64,000 nucleotides of DNA, taken from the NCBI GenBank assembly GCA_958296185.1, contig CATQIB010000019.1, positions 1 to 64,000 of the forward strand, in the 5' to 3' direction. The position numbers and the translations under genes are program-made. The notes beneath the pieces are model-generated. The model made no database searches and was not told where the DNA came from. It saw nothing but the letters and a program-made list of their open reading frames with translations. Source of the stretch: an uncultured Mesonia sp. (GTDB lineage: Bacteria > Bacteroidota > Bacteroidia > Flavobacteriales > Flavobacteriaceae). This document shows positions 53,734-63,286 of this stretch, piece after piece; positions within the stretch are counted from its first letter, which is position 1; every line of letters starts with the position of its first letter.

Positions 53734-54345
53734 ATGGCAATTACTAAATGGAACAAAAAAACATCTATGGGGACTGCTGTATTTTCAGCAGTTTCCCTTA
53801 AACTATGCTGCTGGGGTCCTTTGCTACTTACAAGTGTAGCTGGTATTAGTGGAAGTTCTGTCTATTTTTCTTGGCTTATTGCCTTGAAACCTTATCTGTT
53901 GGTTATAGCATTTTTGTCATTGGGACTGGCCTTTTATCAGGTTTATAAAAAAAAGAAGGTGGACGATTGTGGTAACTGTGATATGGCTAAGCCATCATTT
54001 TTTAAGTCGAAATTCTATTTGTGGTTGGTTACAGTGTTTGTTGTTGTAATGACATTGGTTTCTTATTATCCACAAATATTTCATCCAACGGAGAAAGTAG
54101 GAATTGTTGCAACAAACAATACCGATATTCAAACTGTAAAGTTGAATATTGAAGGGATGGTATGCTCGGGTTGTGAAGAAAACATCAACCATTCGGTAAA
54201 CAAAATTGACGGGGTTACAAATGTATCTACGTCTTTTGAAGAAGGGACTTCAATTATAGAATTTGATACCACTAAAACGAATGTCGATGAGATAAAAAAG
54301 GTCATTCAATCAAAAGGGTATTTGATTACAAATAGTAGAGACTGA
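53734..54345 (+). CDS. merT: Second mercuric transport protein MerTP
   Basis: 203 aa from ATG 53734. The open frame extends upstream over the thioredoxin-like gene, but this start fits spacing. MerT part: SLKLCCWGPLLLTSVAG (Cys pair in TM1), cytoplasmic VDDCGNCDMA, TM3. MerP-like HMA domain at the C-terminus with GMVCSGCEENINHSVN. Same layout as 50308-50901 but clearly diverged. It may serve a second metal or act with the thioredoxin-like protein. Confidence 0.87.
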   Translation: MAITKWNKKTSMGTAVFSAVSLKLCCWGPLLLTSVAGISGSSVYFSWLIALKPYLLVIAFLSLGLAFYQVYKKKKVDDCGNCDMAKPSFFKSKFYLWLVTVFVVVMTLVSYYPQIFHPTEKVGIVATNNTDIQTVKLNIEGMVCSGCEENINHSVNKIDGVTNVSTSFEEGTSIIEFDTTKTNVDEIKKVIQSKGYLITNSRD

Positions 54346-54509
54346 TAGACACGTATCCATTGCGGTGATAAAAGATAAATTAAAAACGACTTATCCAATT
54401 GGAAGTAATAATTCGTGAAGAGTAAATTCTACAAATCATTCAGCATATAACGTAACACATTACAGTCTTTTAATCCTGAAATTTGTAACATACAAATAAG
54501 AACGGATTT

Positions 54510-56768
54510 ATGGAGACAATCAACATATTTGAAACCAAAAAGAAGAATCATAAACAGGGTGTGAAAGAATCATTTCCAGTTACGGGAATGACCTGTGCCT
54601 CTTGTGCAGCGAGTGTTGAATCTGTATTAAAACACACAGAAGGTGTGTTTGATGCAAGTGTTAATTTTGCCAATAGTTCCGTTCTTGTGGAATATGACAA
54701 GGAGTTGAGTCCAAATCAACTTCAAAACGCGCTTCGTGAGGTCGGTTACGATATTATAATTGATGCCGAAGACCCTTCGGAAGTACAGCAAGAACTTCAG
54801 CAAAAGCATTATCAGGACATAAAAAACCGAACCATCTGGTCGGCGATACTTACGCTACCCATTTTTGTGTTGGGAATGTTCTATATGCAATGGGAACCAG
54901 GCAAATGGATTTCATTGGTATTGGCCTTTCCAATTCTTTTTTGGTTTGGGCGCAGTTTTTTCATCAATGCCTTCAAGCAGGCCAAACACGGTAAAGCAAA
55001 TATGGATACCTTGGTGGCGTTGAGTACCGGAATCGCCTTCCTCTTTAGTGTATTCAATACCTTTTTTCCTGAATTTTGGTTAAGTCGTGGCATCGAGCCT
55101 CACGTATATTACGAAGCGGCTACCGTGATTATCACCTTTATTTCCTTGGGGAAACTATTGGAGGAAAAGGCAAAGTCAAATACATCTTCAGCCATAAAAA
55201 AATTAATGGGACTACAGCCTAAAACGTTGAAAATTATTGAGAATGGTGAAGAAAAGGAAATTCCTATTTCGTCTGTTCAAGTAGGTCAGACCATTTTGGT
55301 GCGTCCCGGAGAAAAGATTCCCGTGGATGGCGAAGTTTCCAAGGGAAGCTCATATGTAGATGAAAGTATGATTACTGGTGAACCCGTTCCAGTTCAGAAA
55401 TCCCAAGGGGAAAAGGTATTCGCTGGTACCGTTAATCAAAAAGGAAGTTTTCAATTTACCGCTGAAAAAGTAGGTGGAGAAACCCTGCTTTCCCAAATCA
55501 TTAAAATGGTTCAGCAAGCGCAAGGGAGTAAGGCACCCGTTCAAAAACTGGTCGATAAGATTGCCGGTATTTTCGTTCCTGTGGTATTGGGTATTTCCAT
55601 TGTAACCTTCATTGTCTGGATGTCTTTAGGAGGTGATAATGCCTTTTCACAAGCCTTATTGACCTCTGTAGCAGTATTGGTAATCGCCTGTCCTTGTGCT
55701 TTGGGATTGGCAACACCTACCGCCATTATGGTGGGAATTGGTAAAGGCGCAGAAAATAATATCCTTATAAAGGATGCCGAAAGTTTAGAACTCGGTCATA
55801 AAGTGAATGCTGTCATTCTTGATAAAACAGGTACAATTACAGAAGGAAAACCTTTAGTAACTGATATATTTTGGAAGGATAAACTCGAAGATATCAACGA
55901 ATACAAAAAAGTTCTTCTAGCTATTGAAGCACAATCAGAACACCCTTTGGCGGAAGCTGTAGTCAATCACTTAAAAGATGAAAATATTGAAAAAGCTGAA
56001 ATTGCTTCTTTTGAAAGTATTACAGGAAAAGGTGTGAAAGCTCAAACAGAAAATGGTTCACCATACTATGTTGGAAACCATAAACTAATGCTTGAGAAAA
56101 ATATTCAAATCGATGCTTCCTTGATGCAAACAGCAGAAAGTCTCGAAGAGCAAGCGAAAACCGTCATTTTCTTTGGCAATGAAAAACAAGTGCTGGCGAT
56201 ACTCGCCATTGCAGACAAGATTAAGGAAACTTCAAAAATGGCCATAGCAACACTTCAAGAACGAGGCATTGAGGTCTATATGCTTACTGGAGATAACAAT
56301 AAAACCGCATCTGCTGTCGCAAAACAAGTAGGAATAACAAATTACCAAGGAGAAGTGATGCCTTCGGACAAAGCGGCTTTTGTCGAAAAATTACAGGCGG
56401 ACGGAAAGATAGTAGCAATGGTGGGCGATGGTATCAACGATTCGCACGCCCTGGCGCAAGCCAATGTGAGTATTGCTATGGGCAAAGGTTCGGATATCGC
56501 AATGGATGTAGCAAAAATGACCTTGATAACATCAGATTTACAATCTATCCCAAAAGCATTGGAACTATCAAAAAGAACCGTGTTGGGCATACGTCAGAAC
56601 TTATTCTGGGCATTTATTTACAACATTATTGGCATTCCAATTGCAGCGGGAGTTCTTTATCCTGTAAATGGGTTTTTGTTGGATCCGATGATTGCAGGTG
56701 CAGCAATGGCATTCAGTAGTGTATCCGTAGTTGCAAATAGCTTAAGACTTAAACGAGTAAAACTTTAA
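54510..56768 (+). CDS. copA: Cu(I)-exporting P-type ATPase CopA (PIB-1)
   Basis: 752 aa. One N-terminal HMA domain with GMTCASC (residues about 27-33), eight membrane helices, TM6 [10 protein letters not shown], phosphorylation [27 protein letters not shown]. Hinge reads GDGINDSHA instead of NDAPA, a minor variant. Cu(I)/Ag(I) exporter of the inner membrane. Preceded by a 164-bp gap with no other gene and followed by the CopZ-like gene. Confidence 0.95.
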   Translation: METINIFETKKKNHKQGVKESFPVTGMTCASCAASVESVLKHTEGVFDASVNFANSSVLVEYDKELSPNQLQNALREVGYDIIIDAEDPSEVQQELQQKHYQDIKNRTIWSAILTLPIFVLGMFYMQWEPGKWISLVLAFPILFWFGRSFFINAFKQAKHGKANMDTLVALSTGIAFLFSVFNTFFPEFWLSRGIEPHVYYEAATVIITFISLGKLLEEKAKSNTSSAIKKLMGLQPKTLKIIENGEEKEIPISSVQVGQTILVRPGEKIPVDGEVSKGSSYVDESMITGEPVPVQKSQGEKVFAGTVNQKGSFQFTAEKVGGETLLSQIIKMVQQAQGSKAPVQKLVDKIAGIFVPVVLGISIVTFIVWMSLGGDNAFSQALLTSVAVLVIACPCALGLATPTAIMVGIGKGAENNILIKDAESLELGHKVNAVILDKTGTITEGKPLVTDIFWKDKLEDINEYKKVLLAIEAQSEHPLAEAVVNHLKDENIEKAEIASFESITGKGVKAQTENGSPYYVGNHKLMLEKNIQIDASLMQTAESLEEQAKTVIFFGNEKQVLAILAIADKIKETSKMAIATLQERGIEVYMLTGDNNKTASAVAKQVGITNYQGEVMPSDKAAFVEKLQADGKIVAMVGDGINDSHALAQANVSIAMGKGSDIAMDVAKMTLITSDLQSIPKALELSKRTVLGIRQNLFWAFIYNIIGIPIAAGVLYPVNGFLLDPMIAGAAMAFSSVSVVANSLRLKRVKL

Positions 56769-56788
56769 TAATAAATAAATTCAATACT

Positions 56789-57001
56789 ATGAAAACTTTA
56801 AAATTTAAAACAAATATCAATTGTGGTGGTTGCGTATCAAAAGTAACGCCTTTTTTAAACAAACAAGAAGGTGTAGAAAGCTGGGAAGTGGATACGAACA
56901 ATCCCGATAAGATACTGACCGTCGAAACTAATAGTGCTACCGAAGAGGAAGTGAAGGCTACTTTGCAAAAAGTAGGGTTCAAAGTGGAGTCCATAGATTA
57001 A
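56789..57001 (+). CDS. CopZ-like HMA chaperone
   Basis: 70 aa HMA fold with the metal site NCGGC (KTLKFKTNINCGGCVSKVT), beta-strand and helix pattern to GFKVES. Delivers Cu(I) to CopA; the site lacks the usual GMT before the Cys. 20 bp after copA. Last intact gene of the metal island. Confidence 0.88.
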   Translation: MKTLKFKTNINCGGCVSKVTPFLNKQEGVESWEVDTNNPDKILTVETNSATEEEVKATLQKVGFKVESID

Positions 57002-57016
57002 CACTTCTGAATAAGG

Positions 57017-57205
57017 ATGGTTTACGTAATCCTCTTAGGTGTCGTCATTTTTTTTGCCGTTCATTTTTATAGAAAAGCGAGGCGACGGAAGGTCAAGCCT
57101 TTTCTAGAACATTGGCACGGGTCGTTGTTAGAAAATGTGCTCTATTATCGCAATCTTTCAGAAGAAAAGCAAAAGGTTTTTCAGCAGCGAATAACATCTT
57201 TTTGA
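57017..57205 (+). pseudogene. 5' fragment of an MtfA/M90 zinc peptidase gene
   Basis: The frame reads MVYVILLGVVIFFAVHFYRK (membrane anchor), then VKPFLEHWHGSLLENVLYY and RNLSEEKQKVFQQRI, the N-terminal pattern of MtfA-type (M90) peptidases. It stops after ITSF. The conserved helices and HExxH motif are missing. The break (about 57190-57200) coincides with a change to sequence coding on the other strand, so it marks a deletion or insertion edge at the island end. Confidence 0.6.
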
Positions 57206-57428
57206 AATCTCGATTTTCTATAAGCCAATTAACAGCTTGGTTTTCACTATCAAAAGTTCTGGTAACACTTACATCTGGCTTGGGATTGTTTACGAAAAAT
57301 GAAATGTTGGAAGAATCATCAAGAGGTTGTCTGTCCGAAAATACATATTCTGTAACCTCATATTCCAGTGGTGGTTCATTTCGGAAAAATTGAACTATTC
57401 TATTTTTAATGTCTGCTATTATTCCCAT
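57093..57428 (-). CDS. Unknown protein, C-terminus changed by a junction
   Basis: 111 aa, start at 57428. No recognised domain. N-terminal MGIIADIKNRIVQFFRNEPP and FDSENQAVNWLIENRDFKK look real. The last about 35 residues (to EKA) lie antisense to the MtfA fragment, so they are probably read across the junction at about 57199 and are not part of the original protein. It begins 4 bp after the stop of 57432-57839. Confidence 0.4.
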   Translation of the reverse strand: MGIIADIKNRIVQFFRNEPPLEYEVTEYVFSDRQPLDDSSNISFFVNNPKPDVSVTRTFDSENQAVNWLIENRDFKKMLFAAEKPFAFLLKDCDNRAHFLTTTRANVLEKA

Positions 57429-57431
57429 ATG

Positions 57432-57839
57432 TTAAAATGGAAACATTTGGTCAGTAAATTGTTTAAATATGTCGCTGGCCAAAGTCTTGTCAAAGGCTTT
57501 GGCTGCGACCAAATCACCAAGTTTTGACTTCAATAATTGGCCAAACGATTTTTTGCTTAGATGTGGAATGTCATTTCGTAACTCTTCAAACTCGTCAAAA
57601 ATGATTTGTTGACCATATCCTGATTTTTTAATCTCGGATAATATCTCTTTCAAAAGTTCTTTTAATTCTTCATCAGAATCGCTAATTTTTGAGTAGTCGG
57701 GCACTTGGGATTTTCTGGCTTGTTCAATGGCATACTTTCCCTCAAGTTTTAGTTTGGCATTTACTGTATTATACTGAAATAGGTTGACCTTTTTTACGGT
57801 CTTTTTTGGTTGATTAACTACTACTTTTAGATAGTAAGT
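57432..57839 (-). pseudogene. 3' fragment of an unknown gene
   Basis: The frame is open from just after a stop at 57840-57842 (reading TYYLKVVVNQPKKTVKK) to the TAA at 57432, without an ATG. The first possible start is a GTG at 57704. Sequence is helical and charged (DEELKELLKEILSEIKK). The 5' part appears cut by the IS3 remnant that ends at 57827. No family recognised. Probably formed an operon with the 57428 gene. Confidence 0.45.
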
Positions 57840-58107
57840 TCAGGTAAATTTACATTATTTTTTCGATAGGATCTGTATTTGATCGTTGGATTTTTGTGGA
57901 CTTCAGCTGGCTTTCTTAAATCCAGGCTAAAATGTGTTCTTAGGTTATTGTAAATATACACTGTTTGTGCTGTCATTTTCTGCGCAAATTTGGAGTTTTT
58001 AATCATTGTTTTTAATCGATATTCATATTTAAGAGTCTTGTTAATTCGCTCTGCAACTGCGTTTTCATAAGGGTCATACTGTTCGGTCACACTCATAATA
58101 ATAATGA
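57827..58107 (-). mobile_element. IS3-family transposase OrfB fragment
   Basis: The minus strand reads MSVTEQYDPYENAVAERINK and on to YNNLRTHFSLDLRKPAE and LPELTI with stop at 57827. This is the last third of IS3-type OrfB (rve integrase core, with the catalytic Glu in NAVAERIN). The upstream two thirds are missing. Upstream, the frame runs into repeat A (58142-58409). Confidence 0.75.
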
Positions 58108-58141
58108 AAAACGATTCTATAGGACGTAATAGAATGCTACA

Positions 58142-58409
58142 CCCAAAATCAAGAATAACTACCAAAAATGGTAGCCATAAAGGATTCAATATTCAAGAAG
58201 GTGTAATATATAAACACTTTGAATATACTAAGCCTAGCGATAAGACAAGAAGTGTGTTTAACCTTCCCTAAAAGAGCAGCACAGCAATAGATTAATCCCC
58301 ATAGTACCAAGCGACAAACAGCCGGATTAATCAACACGGCGTTCATGTTAGGCTCCCGAAAAACAGAAGTCGGGTCAAGCTGTACGGGTCACACATAGGT
58401 TTAGGTATT
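58142..58409. repeat. 268-bp repeat, copy A
   Basis: Direct repeat of 60873-61140. The stretch 58268-58374 is identical to 60999-61105 (107 bp); the rest differs more. It carries a GATTAATCC (58290-58298)/GGATTAATC (58324-58332) inverted repeat, a CCCGA/TCGGG hairpin (58355-58374) and GTTAGGC (58347-58353). On the minus strand a possible small frame starts MNAVLINPAVCRLVLWGLIY (start 58346), conserved in copy B for its first 26 codons. Nature of the element unknown. Confidence 0.8.
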
Positions 58410-58451
58410 GAACGCACTGACTTTTCAGATAGCAATATACTCAATTAAATA

Positions 58452-58487
58452 CAATAGCGGTTCGAGTTTACACCCGAACCGCTATTG
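58452..58487. repeat. Perfect 13-bp hairpin next to a cassette-like end
   Basis: CAATAGCGGTTCG (58452-58464) and CGAACCGCTATTG (58475-58487) with a 10-nt loop, followed by tacattgttggctgc. This kind of palindrome plus gttggc resembles the end at 63393-63419. It could be a bidirectional terminator for the isochorismatase gene or part of a recombination site. The GGTTCGAGTTT stem is reminiscent of a tRNA T-arm, but no tRNA is present. Confidence 0.5.
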
Positions 58488-58519
58488 CGCTTATACATTG
58501 TTGGCTGCTGGCTTTTTTT

Positions 58520-59069
58520 CTACGCTGAAAGATAATCCTTCGTGTTTTTAACATCGGCAGAGAAAAAATCTAATGCAGCTAAAATGGCGTGATGTACATC
58601 ATCCGCTTTACAGTCTTGCCGTTAATTTCCAAATCTCTTGATGCACAAGCATCTCGATTACCGTACAATTAAAACCAAAATCAAATGCAGCTCTTGTTGT
58701 TGCGTCTACGCACATATGGGTCATCATTCCCGTAATAATAACTTCTGTTACCTCATTTTCTTTTAGATATTCCAACAGACCTGTATCTCTAAAGCTATTC
58801 GGGAAATACTTTTGGAATACTTTTTCTCCGTTAATTGGCTTTACGTTTTCGTGGATTTCAGCACCATTTGTTCCCTCTACAAATATTGGCATTTCATCAG
58901 GGTTTGCTGAGAGGTGTTGAAAATGTGCTATTGGTAAATCATTTGCTCTAAAATGGTCAAGCATTTTTCGTGCGTTTAAACTTGCTTCTGTTGGGTTTAC
59001 CAAAGGAAGGCCTCCATTTTCAAAATATTCATTTTGGATGTCAATAACAATTAATGCTTTTTTGCTCAT
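58520..59069 (-). pseudogene. Isochorismatase-family cysteine hydrolase with two frameshifts
   Basis: ATG at 59069. The intact part (to about 58656) has the family triad: Asp in VIDIQNEYF, Lys in EKVFQKYFPNSF and Cys in GMMTHMCVDATTRAAFDFG. The natural frame continues DACASRDLEINGKTV and then ADDVHHAILAALDFFSAD to TAG at 58520, but this needs one missing base near 58654 and another near 58608. Both gaps are in short homopolymers (GG, AAAA). As read, the frame ends early at 58608, changing the last about 15 residues. Decay or sequencing error. Confidence 0.72.
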
Positions 59070-59133
59070 AACTTTTGTTTTTAATGATGATACAAAGGTC
59101 GCGAGATAAAAGAGGTCTTATGATACCAACTTG

Positions 59134-60006
59134 TCAGGAAATGATACCATTTTGATAATTATCTAAAAATTCCGTTGTCGTTTTCCCTGTTTGAGATTTA
59201 AAGAATCGCATTAAATGGTTTGGTTCTGAAAAATTCAATTCGTAAGCTATTTCTTGAATTGTCCTGTTCGAATGAATTAGTGAATTCTTAATTTCAAATA
59301 ACAAACGTTGTTTTAAGAGATTGGTAGCTGTTACATTAAACTGTGTTTTTACTGCCTTATTCAAGGTAATTCGACTAATGTTGAGCAAATCCGTGTAATC
59401 ACTAATTCGTTGTTTCTCTTTGATATGAACTTCAAGTAATCTCTTAAATTCAAATGCATAATTATTAGCCAAACTTTCAATTGATAAGTTATTTGCTTGA
59501 GCATATTGACGATTCAATTTTTGAAGTAAGTAGTACAATAAAGACCTTATGATGTGAACACTGTCCGCCTTGGTGGCAATAAGCTCTGTTTTAATTTCGG
59601 TTAGTTGTTCGCAATACTTCTCAAATGAATTTTTGTCGATTTCCATCAACAAGGGATAGTCCAATTGATAAAAGTACAAAAGGCGAAATGTAAACAGTTT
59701 GTCCGCAAAAAAGTCGTTAAGGAAATCTTCTTGAAAAGCAAGTATCTTAAAATCTAATTCTTTCTCATCTAAATTCCATTTTCTTTTTTGAAAAGGTGAT
59801 ATAAAAACAATGGAACCATCCTTAATAGCAATTTCTTGTTGGTTGAGGATGACTGAACCACTCGCAGATTTGAAAAAAACTATTTCAAAAAAGTCTGTAT
59901 TAAAAGTTTCTTTTGTTAAGTAGTTTTCCTTTATTTCTTCTGAAGGCAAAACATTTAATAGGAAATCAACTCCGCAATCTGTCTTATGAAATTTTATCGT
60001 TTTCAA
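59134..60006 (-). CDS. AraC-family transcriptional regulator
   Basis: 290 aa. N-terminal cupin-like region (FKSASGSVILNQQEIAIKDG) and C-terminal double helix-turn-helix with ISRITLNKAVKTQF and TIQEIAYELNFSEPNHLMRFF. Normal full length. Sits 64 bp upstream of the isochorismatase gene in the same direction and probably regulates it. Confidence 0.88.
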   Translation of the reverse strand: MKTIKFHKTDCGVDFLLNVLPSEEIKENYLTKETFNTDFFEIVFFKSASGSVILNQQEIAIKDGSIVFISPFQKRKWNLDEKELDFKILAFQEDFLNDFFADKLFTFRLLYFYQLDYPLLMEIDKNSFEKYCEQLTEIKTELIATKADSVHIIRSLLYYLLQKLNRQYAQANNLSIESLANNYAFEFKRLLEVHIKEKQRISDYTDLLNISRITLNKAVKTQFNVTATNLLKQRLLFEIKNSLIHSNRTIQEIAYELNFSEPNHLMRFFKSQTGKTTTEFLDNYQNGIIS

Positions 60007-60112
60007 TTGTCTGTTTCGTTTTTTCAGCTTGCAGCTAACTAGTATATAACCTCAAAAATATATAACTTTTTCTATATAATTTAATATATACCGTGGTATT
60101 TATCAAATATCG

Positions 60113-60532
60113 CTAGGTTTTGTGCGTATTTAAGAAGCAGGTGATATCGTTTTCGAGGTCTTGTTTTAAATATGCTATTGGCTCCCCTACCCCTGGAAAT
60201 GGTGATTTCACAAAGCTGAAATCAAGTATTTTCTGGTAAATGAATTGTTCGCCCAGGAAACGAACTAAGTGTTCATAAATTTGATTGATAAGGCTTGCTG
60301 TGTCTTGGATAAAGACATATTCTGGGCAGTATATCATTACGGCATAACGTCTTGATTCTTCACAGAATTCATTTATAAAATAAGTGAGATCACTGAACTG
60401 GAATTTTATATTATTTGTTTTGATGCTAATAGCGTTGTTTACAATGTCATCTGCTGTGCTATCGGCTTCTTCAAAGGCTTTAATTGCGAGTACTTCTACC
60501 TTGTGGTGTTTTATGCAGCAGAGCGATACTAG
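60113..60532 (-). pseudogene. Unrecognised 3' gene fragment
   Basis: Open frame from just below a stop at 60533-60535 to the stop at 60113, without a start until ATG 60337. Reads LCCIKHHKVEVLAIKAFEE, TNNIKFQFSDLTYFINEFC and FLGEQFIYQKILDFSFVKS. Consistent composition suggests a real coding remnant, but I do not recognise the family. Confidence 0.4.
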
Positions 60533-60537
60533 TTAGA

Positions 60538-60872
60538 ATTAATATTGAGTATGCTTTGGTAAATAAATTTACGCGTTTACCTAACTAACGGTAAAGAATA
60601 AATCTTTACAATGACAGGTGTAGAAAAATTAGCCTAAGTGCAATCTGATAAAAAAAATGGGGCCGGATTTATTTCTTGTTGTTTCAATATCAATTGGTAA
60701 ATCAATAAGGTTCTCTAGATTTGTCAGGGTTTCCTAAATAAAATCGTTATTGCGGTACATAGTTTTTGTTCATTATTTTTAAGTGTACAGTGACAATGAA
60801 CATTTGTATATAATGAACTTAGAAAGTAGAAGAACGTACAGTCTAAATAGTGGATATTTATATTGTAGGCTC
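60538..60872. other. Intergenic stretch with a small coding-like remnant
   Basis: About 335 bases before repeat B. On the minus strand a frame without a start reads ETLTNLENLIDLPIDIETTR and ends LHLG at 60629. It looks like a 3' scrap of an unknown gene. A ggtaaa/tttacc inverted pair near 60559-60582 is weak. Confidence 0.3.
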
Positions 60873-61140
60873 CCCAAAATCAAGAATAACCGCATAAAGT
60901 GGTAGCCATAAGGGATTCAATATTCAAGGAGGTTCAATTTATAAGCTTTTTGGGTATCCTAAGTCTACCGCTAAGAAAAGAAATGTTGCTAATCTTCTCT
61001 AAAAGAGCAGCACAGCAATAGATTAATCCCCATAGTACCAAGCGACAAACAGCCGGATTAATCAACACGGCGTTCATGTTAGGCTCCCGAAAAACAGAAG
61101 TCGGGACAGGCTGTACGGATCACACGAAGGTTTAGGTATT
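60873..61140. repeat. 268-bp repeat, copy B
   Basis: Second copy of 58142-58409; identical over 60999-61105. GTTAGGC at 61078-61084. The small minus-strand frame (start 61077, 47 aa, stop at 60934) shares its first 26 codons with that in copy A. It ends 12 bp downstream of the stop of the 61153-61929 nuclease gene. Confidence 0.8.
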
Positions 61141-61152
61141 GGCTGTAGTTTT

Positions 61153-61929
61153 TTACTTAATACCCTTAAATAAAATCATATGTAAATTTTCTTCTTTATT
61201 TTTAAAACTTAAACTAGGTTTGAAATCATCGTTTTTTTGCATTTCTATTTCTGCTTTAAGAATACTTTCTTCGATTGTAATCAAATTTTGATTTAGCCAA
61301 TTAATAAGTTGGTAGAAATTTTCAGCGTATCTAGTTCCATATTGTTCATTCAAATGCGTATTTAAATCTATAGGATAATCTCCGCTAATTCCGGCTTTTA
61401 TACCACGAATAATAGCTATCATAATAATATATACATCAAATTTACCGTCGAAAATAATTGGTTCTTGGCGTAACCCATATTGAATTCTAATTTTTTTAGA
61501 GTGAGAATAATATCTATTAATATTTAAATTTATTCTGTCTAAGTATTGATTCAAAATATCAGAATGAAAATAGTCTTCAGAAATATTCTTTAATTGTTCA
61601 AACGTAAGTAGCTCAATATTTGAATGTGCAGAAGCGTCAATTGCACCTGATTGAAAACCATTTTCAGATATTATAAATGCTTTGTCCATACCAGTATCAT
61701 CAACTATTTGTCTTAATGCTAAAACATGTAGTTTTGAAACTTTTTCTTTCCATTTTTTTGCTTCTATTCCCCAAGTAATGTTGTGTCCAAGGAACTTGCT
61801 TTTTATTAAAACATCAATATCATGATTAGTTCTAGTCCCTTTTATTCTAACGTTCGTTTTAGCGTCACATCCTAATTTCTTAAAATGATCCTTAATCTTT
61901 TCTTGGAATTGATACCAATCTTTACCCAT
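61153..61929 (-). CDS. Mrr-type PD-(D/E)XK restriction endonuclease-like protein
   Basis: 258 aa. Residues about 1-130 are an Mrr_cat-type nuclease: WYQFQEKIKDHFKKLG, NHDIDVLIK as D and IEAKKWKEKVSK as EXK, plus DKAFIISENGFQSGAIDAS. The C-terminal half is unrecognised. Solitary gene without a methylase nearby, placed between two structured repeat sites like a cassette. Cuts DNA, possibly methylated foreign DNA (family knowledge). Confidence 0.82.
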   Translation of the reverse strand: MGKDWYQFQEKIKDHFKKLGCDAKTNVRIKGTRTNHDIDVLIKSKFLGHNITWGIEAKKWKEKVSKLHVLALRQIVDDTGMDKAFIISENGFQSGAIDASAHSNIELLTFEQLKNISEDYFHSDILNQYLDRINLNINRYYSHSKKIRIQYGLRQEPIIFDGKFDVYIIMIAIIRGIKAGISGDYPIDLNTHLNEQYGTRYAENFYQLINWLNQNLITIEESILKAEIEMQKNDDFKPSLSFKNKEENLHMILFKGIK

Positions 61930-61948
61930 ATCTTACAAAAAAATTACA

Positions 61949-62147
61949 GCTAACTCGTTATATCAACTCAAATATACACATTTGATACCATTTTTTACTA
62001 GATCAAGGGCGACGAGGTTATGGGGGCGAAAATCTGGTAGGTTCAGAGGCTGACCTGATTTATAAGGCAAGCAACGCGATGCAATCGCACAGCAGCGGGG
62101 GCTTAAAGTCCAAGCTGTACTGGCCGCACTAAGGCTTAGTTGTTAGC
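61949..62147. repeat. Cassette-end-like repeat with GCTAAC/GTTAGC termini
   Basis: About 200 bp between two nuclease genes. Ends are inverted: GCTAAC (61949-61954) and GTTAGC (62142-62147). The tail 62108-62145 resembles the tail of repeats A and B (aagctgtac-gg-c-cac-a-gg-tta). An internal GCGAT-gca-ATCGC hairpin occurs near 62075. The downstream nuclease gene ends inside the tail (62136). Possibly an attC-like recombination site (inference). Confidence 0.4.
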
Positions 62148-63260
62148 TTGCGTAATTATTCCTCCTATTTCTTTTAAGTTAGATTCAATTCGTTCTACAT
62201 CAGATAAAATTACATCAACGATGTCTTTAATTTTTAAATTAGTTCCTAGTTTAACTGATTTATAAAAGAACGTTTCTCCATATTTATTAAATCCTTTTTC
62301 TGGCTTTGGATATACTCTTGCCTGGGGAAATGTTTTAGTGAAATCAAACCACAAATTATTTTCAAGTTCATTCTTAATTTTCTTAGCTGTTTTTCCTGTT
62401 CTATCTTCGACAACCATCCTATAATGCTCTCCTTGTATTTGAATTCCTAATGCAATGTTGGGAGAAATTAAATATTTCAAATCCATCAAGCCAAGACTTC
62501 GTGTCATTCCGTAACCCATAAAAATAATCGGAGTTTCATTATTCCAGTTTAGAGGCAAACTAAATTCAGTCAAATTCTTTCCAAGTTTACTCAGTTTCTT
62601 ATAAATCTCAAATGCTAGTAACTCATATTTCTTTTTTAGATAAAAATCGTGTAACCGAATATCAATAAGTTCCCGATATAATTGATTTGTTTTAATTGAG
62701 TGAAAATCAAATAATTCTTCCTCGTCAATTTTACAATGCTCATTAATTTTTATTAAACAACTTATAAATTCACAGTAATCAATAATTATTTTTCGGTGAT
62801 ATTCATTATTTATCTTTTCAGCTATCGATTGTAACATTAATTTTAAATCAGCATAGCTCAAATAGTACCAAGTTGCTCCATTAATTTCCAATTCATCTTG
62901 CGATTGAAAAAACATAGGTTCTGATAAGGATAGTAATATATAGTTCTTCCAATTTGTATGCTTTTCTGAATATTTTGCTAATTGTCCAATATAGGGAACG
63001 CTTTTAACTTTATTCTCAATTAAAACTTCTTGTCCGTTAAAATAATTAAATGATAAATCAATATTTTCTTTTTCCCTAAATATTTCTTTAATCCTTAAAT
63101 TTTCAGGTTGTTCATTTAAAAATTCTGAAAAAAGTTCTCCAAATTCAGCTGGGTAATTTTGACCAATCCAATATAGAAAGTTACTATGAAATAATTCTTT
63201 CGAACTTAACGATAAATTAAAAATTGGTGAGCTTTTAAGTTTTTCTATTGTTTCTATCAT
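62136..63260 (-). CDS. PD-(D/E)XK nuclease-family protein (PDDEXK_4 type)
   Basis: 374 aa. N-terminal SLSSKELFHSNFLYWIGQNY and the nuclease strand pair IDLSFNYFNGQEVLIENKVKS, giving D...ENK; then QLAKYSEKHTNWKNYILLSL. This is the PD-(D/E)XK_4 pattern found in phage- or plasmid-related nucleases. The remaining part is helical and unassigned. Solitary, cassette-like, starts 27 bp from the site at 63287. Confidence 0.75.
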   Translation of the reverse strand: MIETIEKLKSSPIFNLSLSSKELFHSNFLYWIGQNYPAEFGELFSEFLNEQPENLRIKEIFREKENIDLSFNYFNGQEVLIENKVKSVPYIGQLAKYSEKHTNWKNYILLSLSEPMFFQSQDELEINGATWYYLSYADLKLMLQSIAEKINNEYHRKIIIDYCEFISCLIKINEHCKIDEEELFDFHSIKTNQLYRELIDIRLHDFYLKKKYELLAFEIYKKLSKLGKNLTEFSLPLNWNNETPIIFMGYGMTRSLGLMDLKYLISPNIALGIQIQGEHYRMVVEDRTGKTAKKIKNELENNLWFDFTKTFPQARVYPKPEKGFNKYGETFFYKSVKLGTNLKIKDIVDVILSDVERIESNLKEIGGIITQANN

Positions 63261-63286
63261 AAAGCAGTGTCTTTGTTTTTATGCAA

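Noticed and set aside
58452..58487. tRNA T-arm because of GGTTCGAG inside a perfect stem
   Set aside because: Stem is 13 bp, and no acceptor, D or anticodon arm fits around it.
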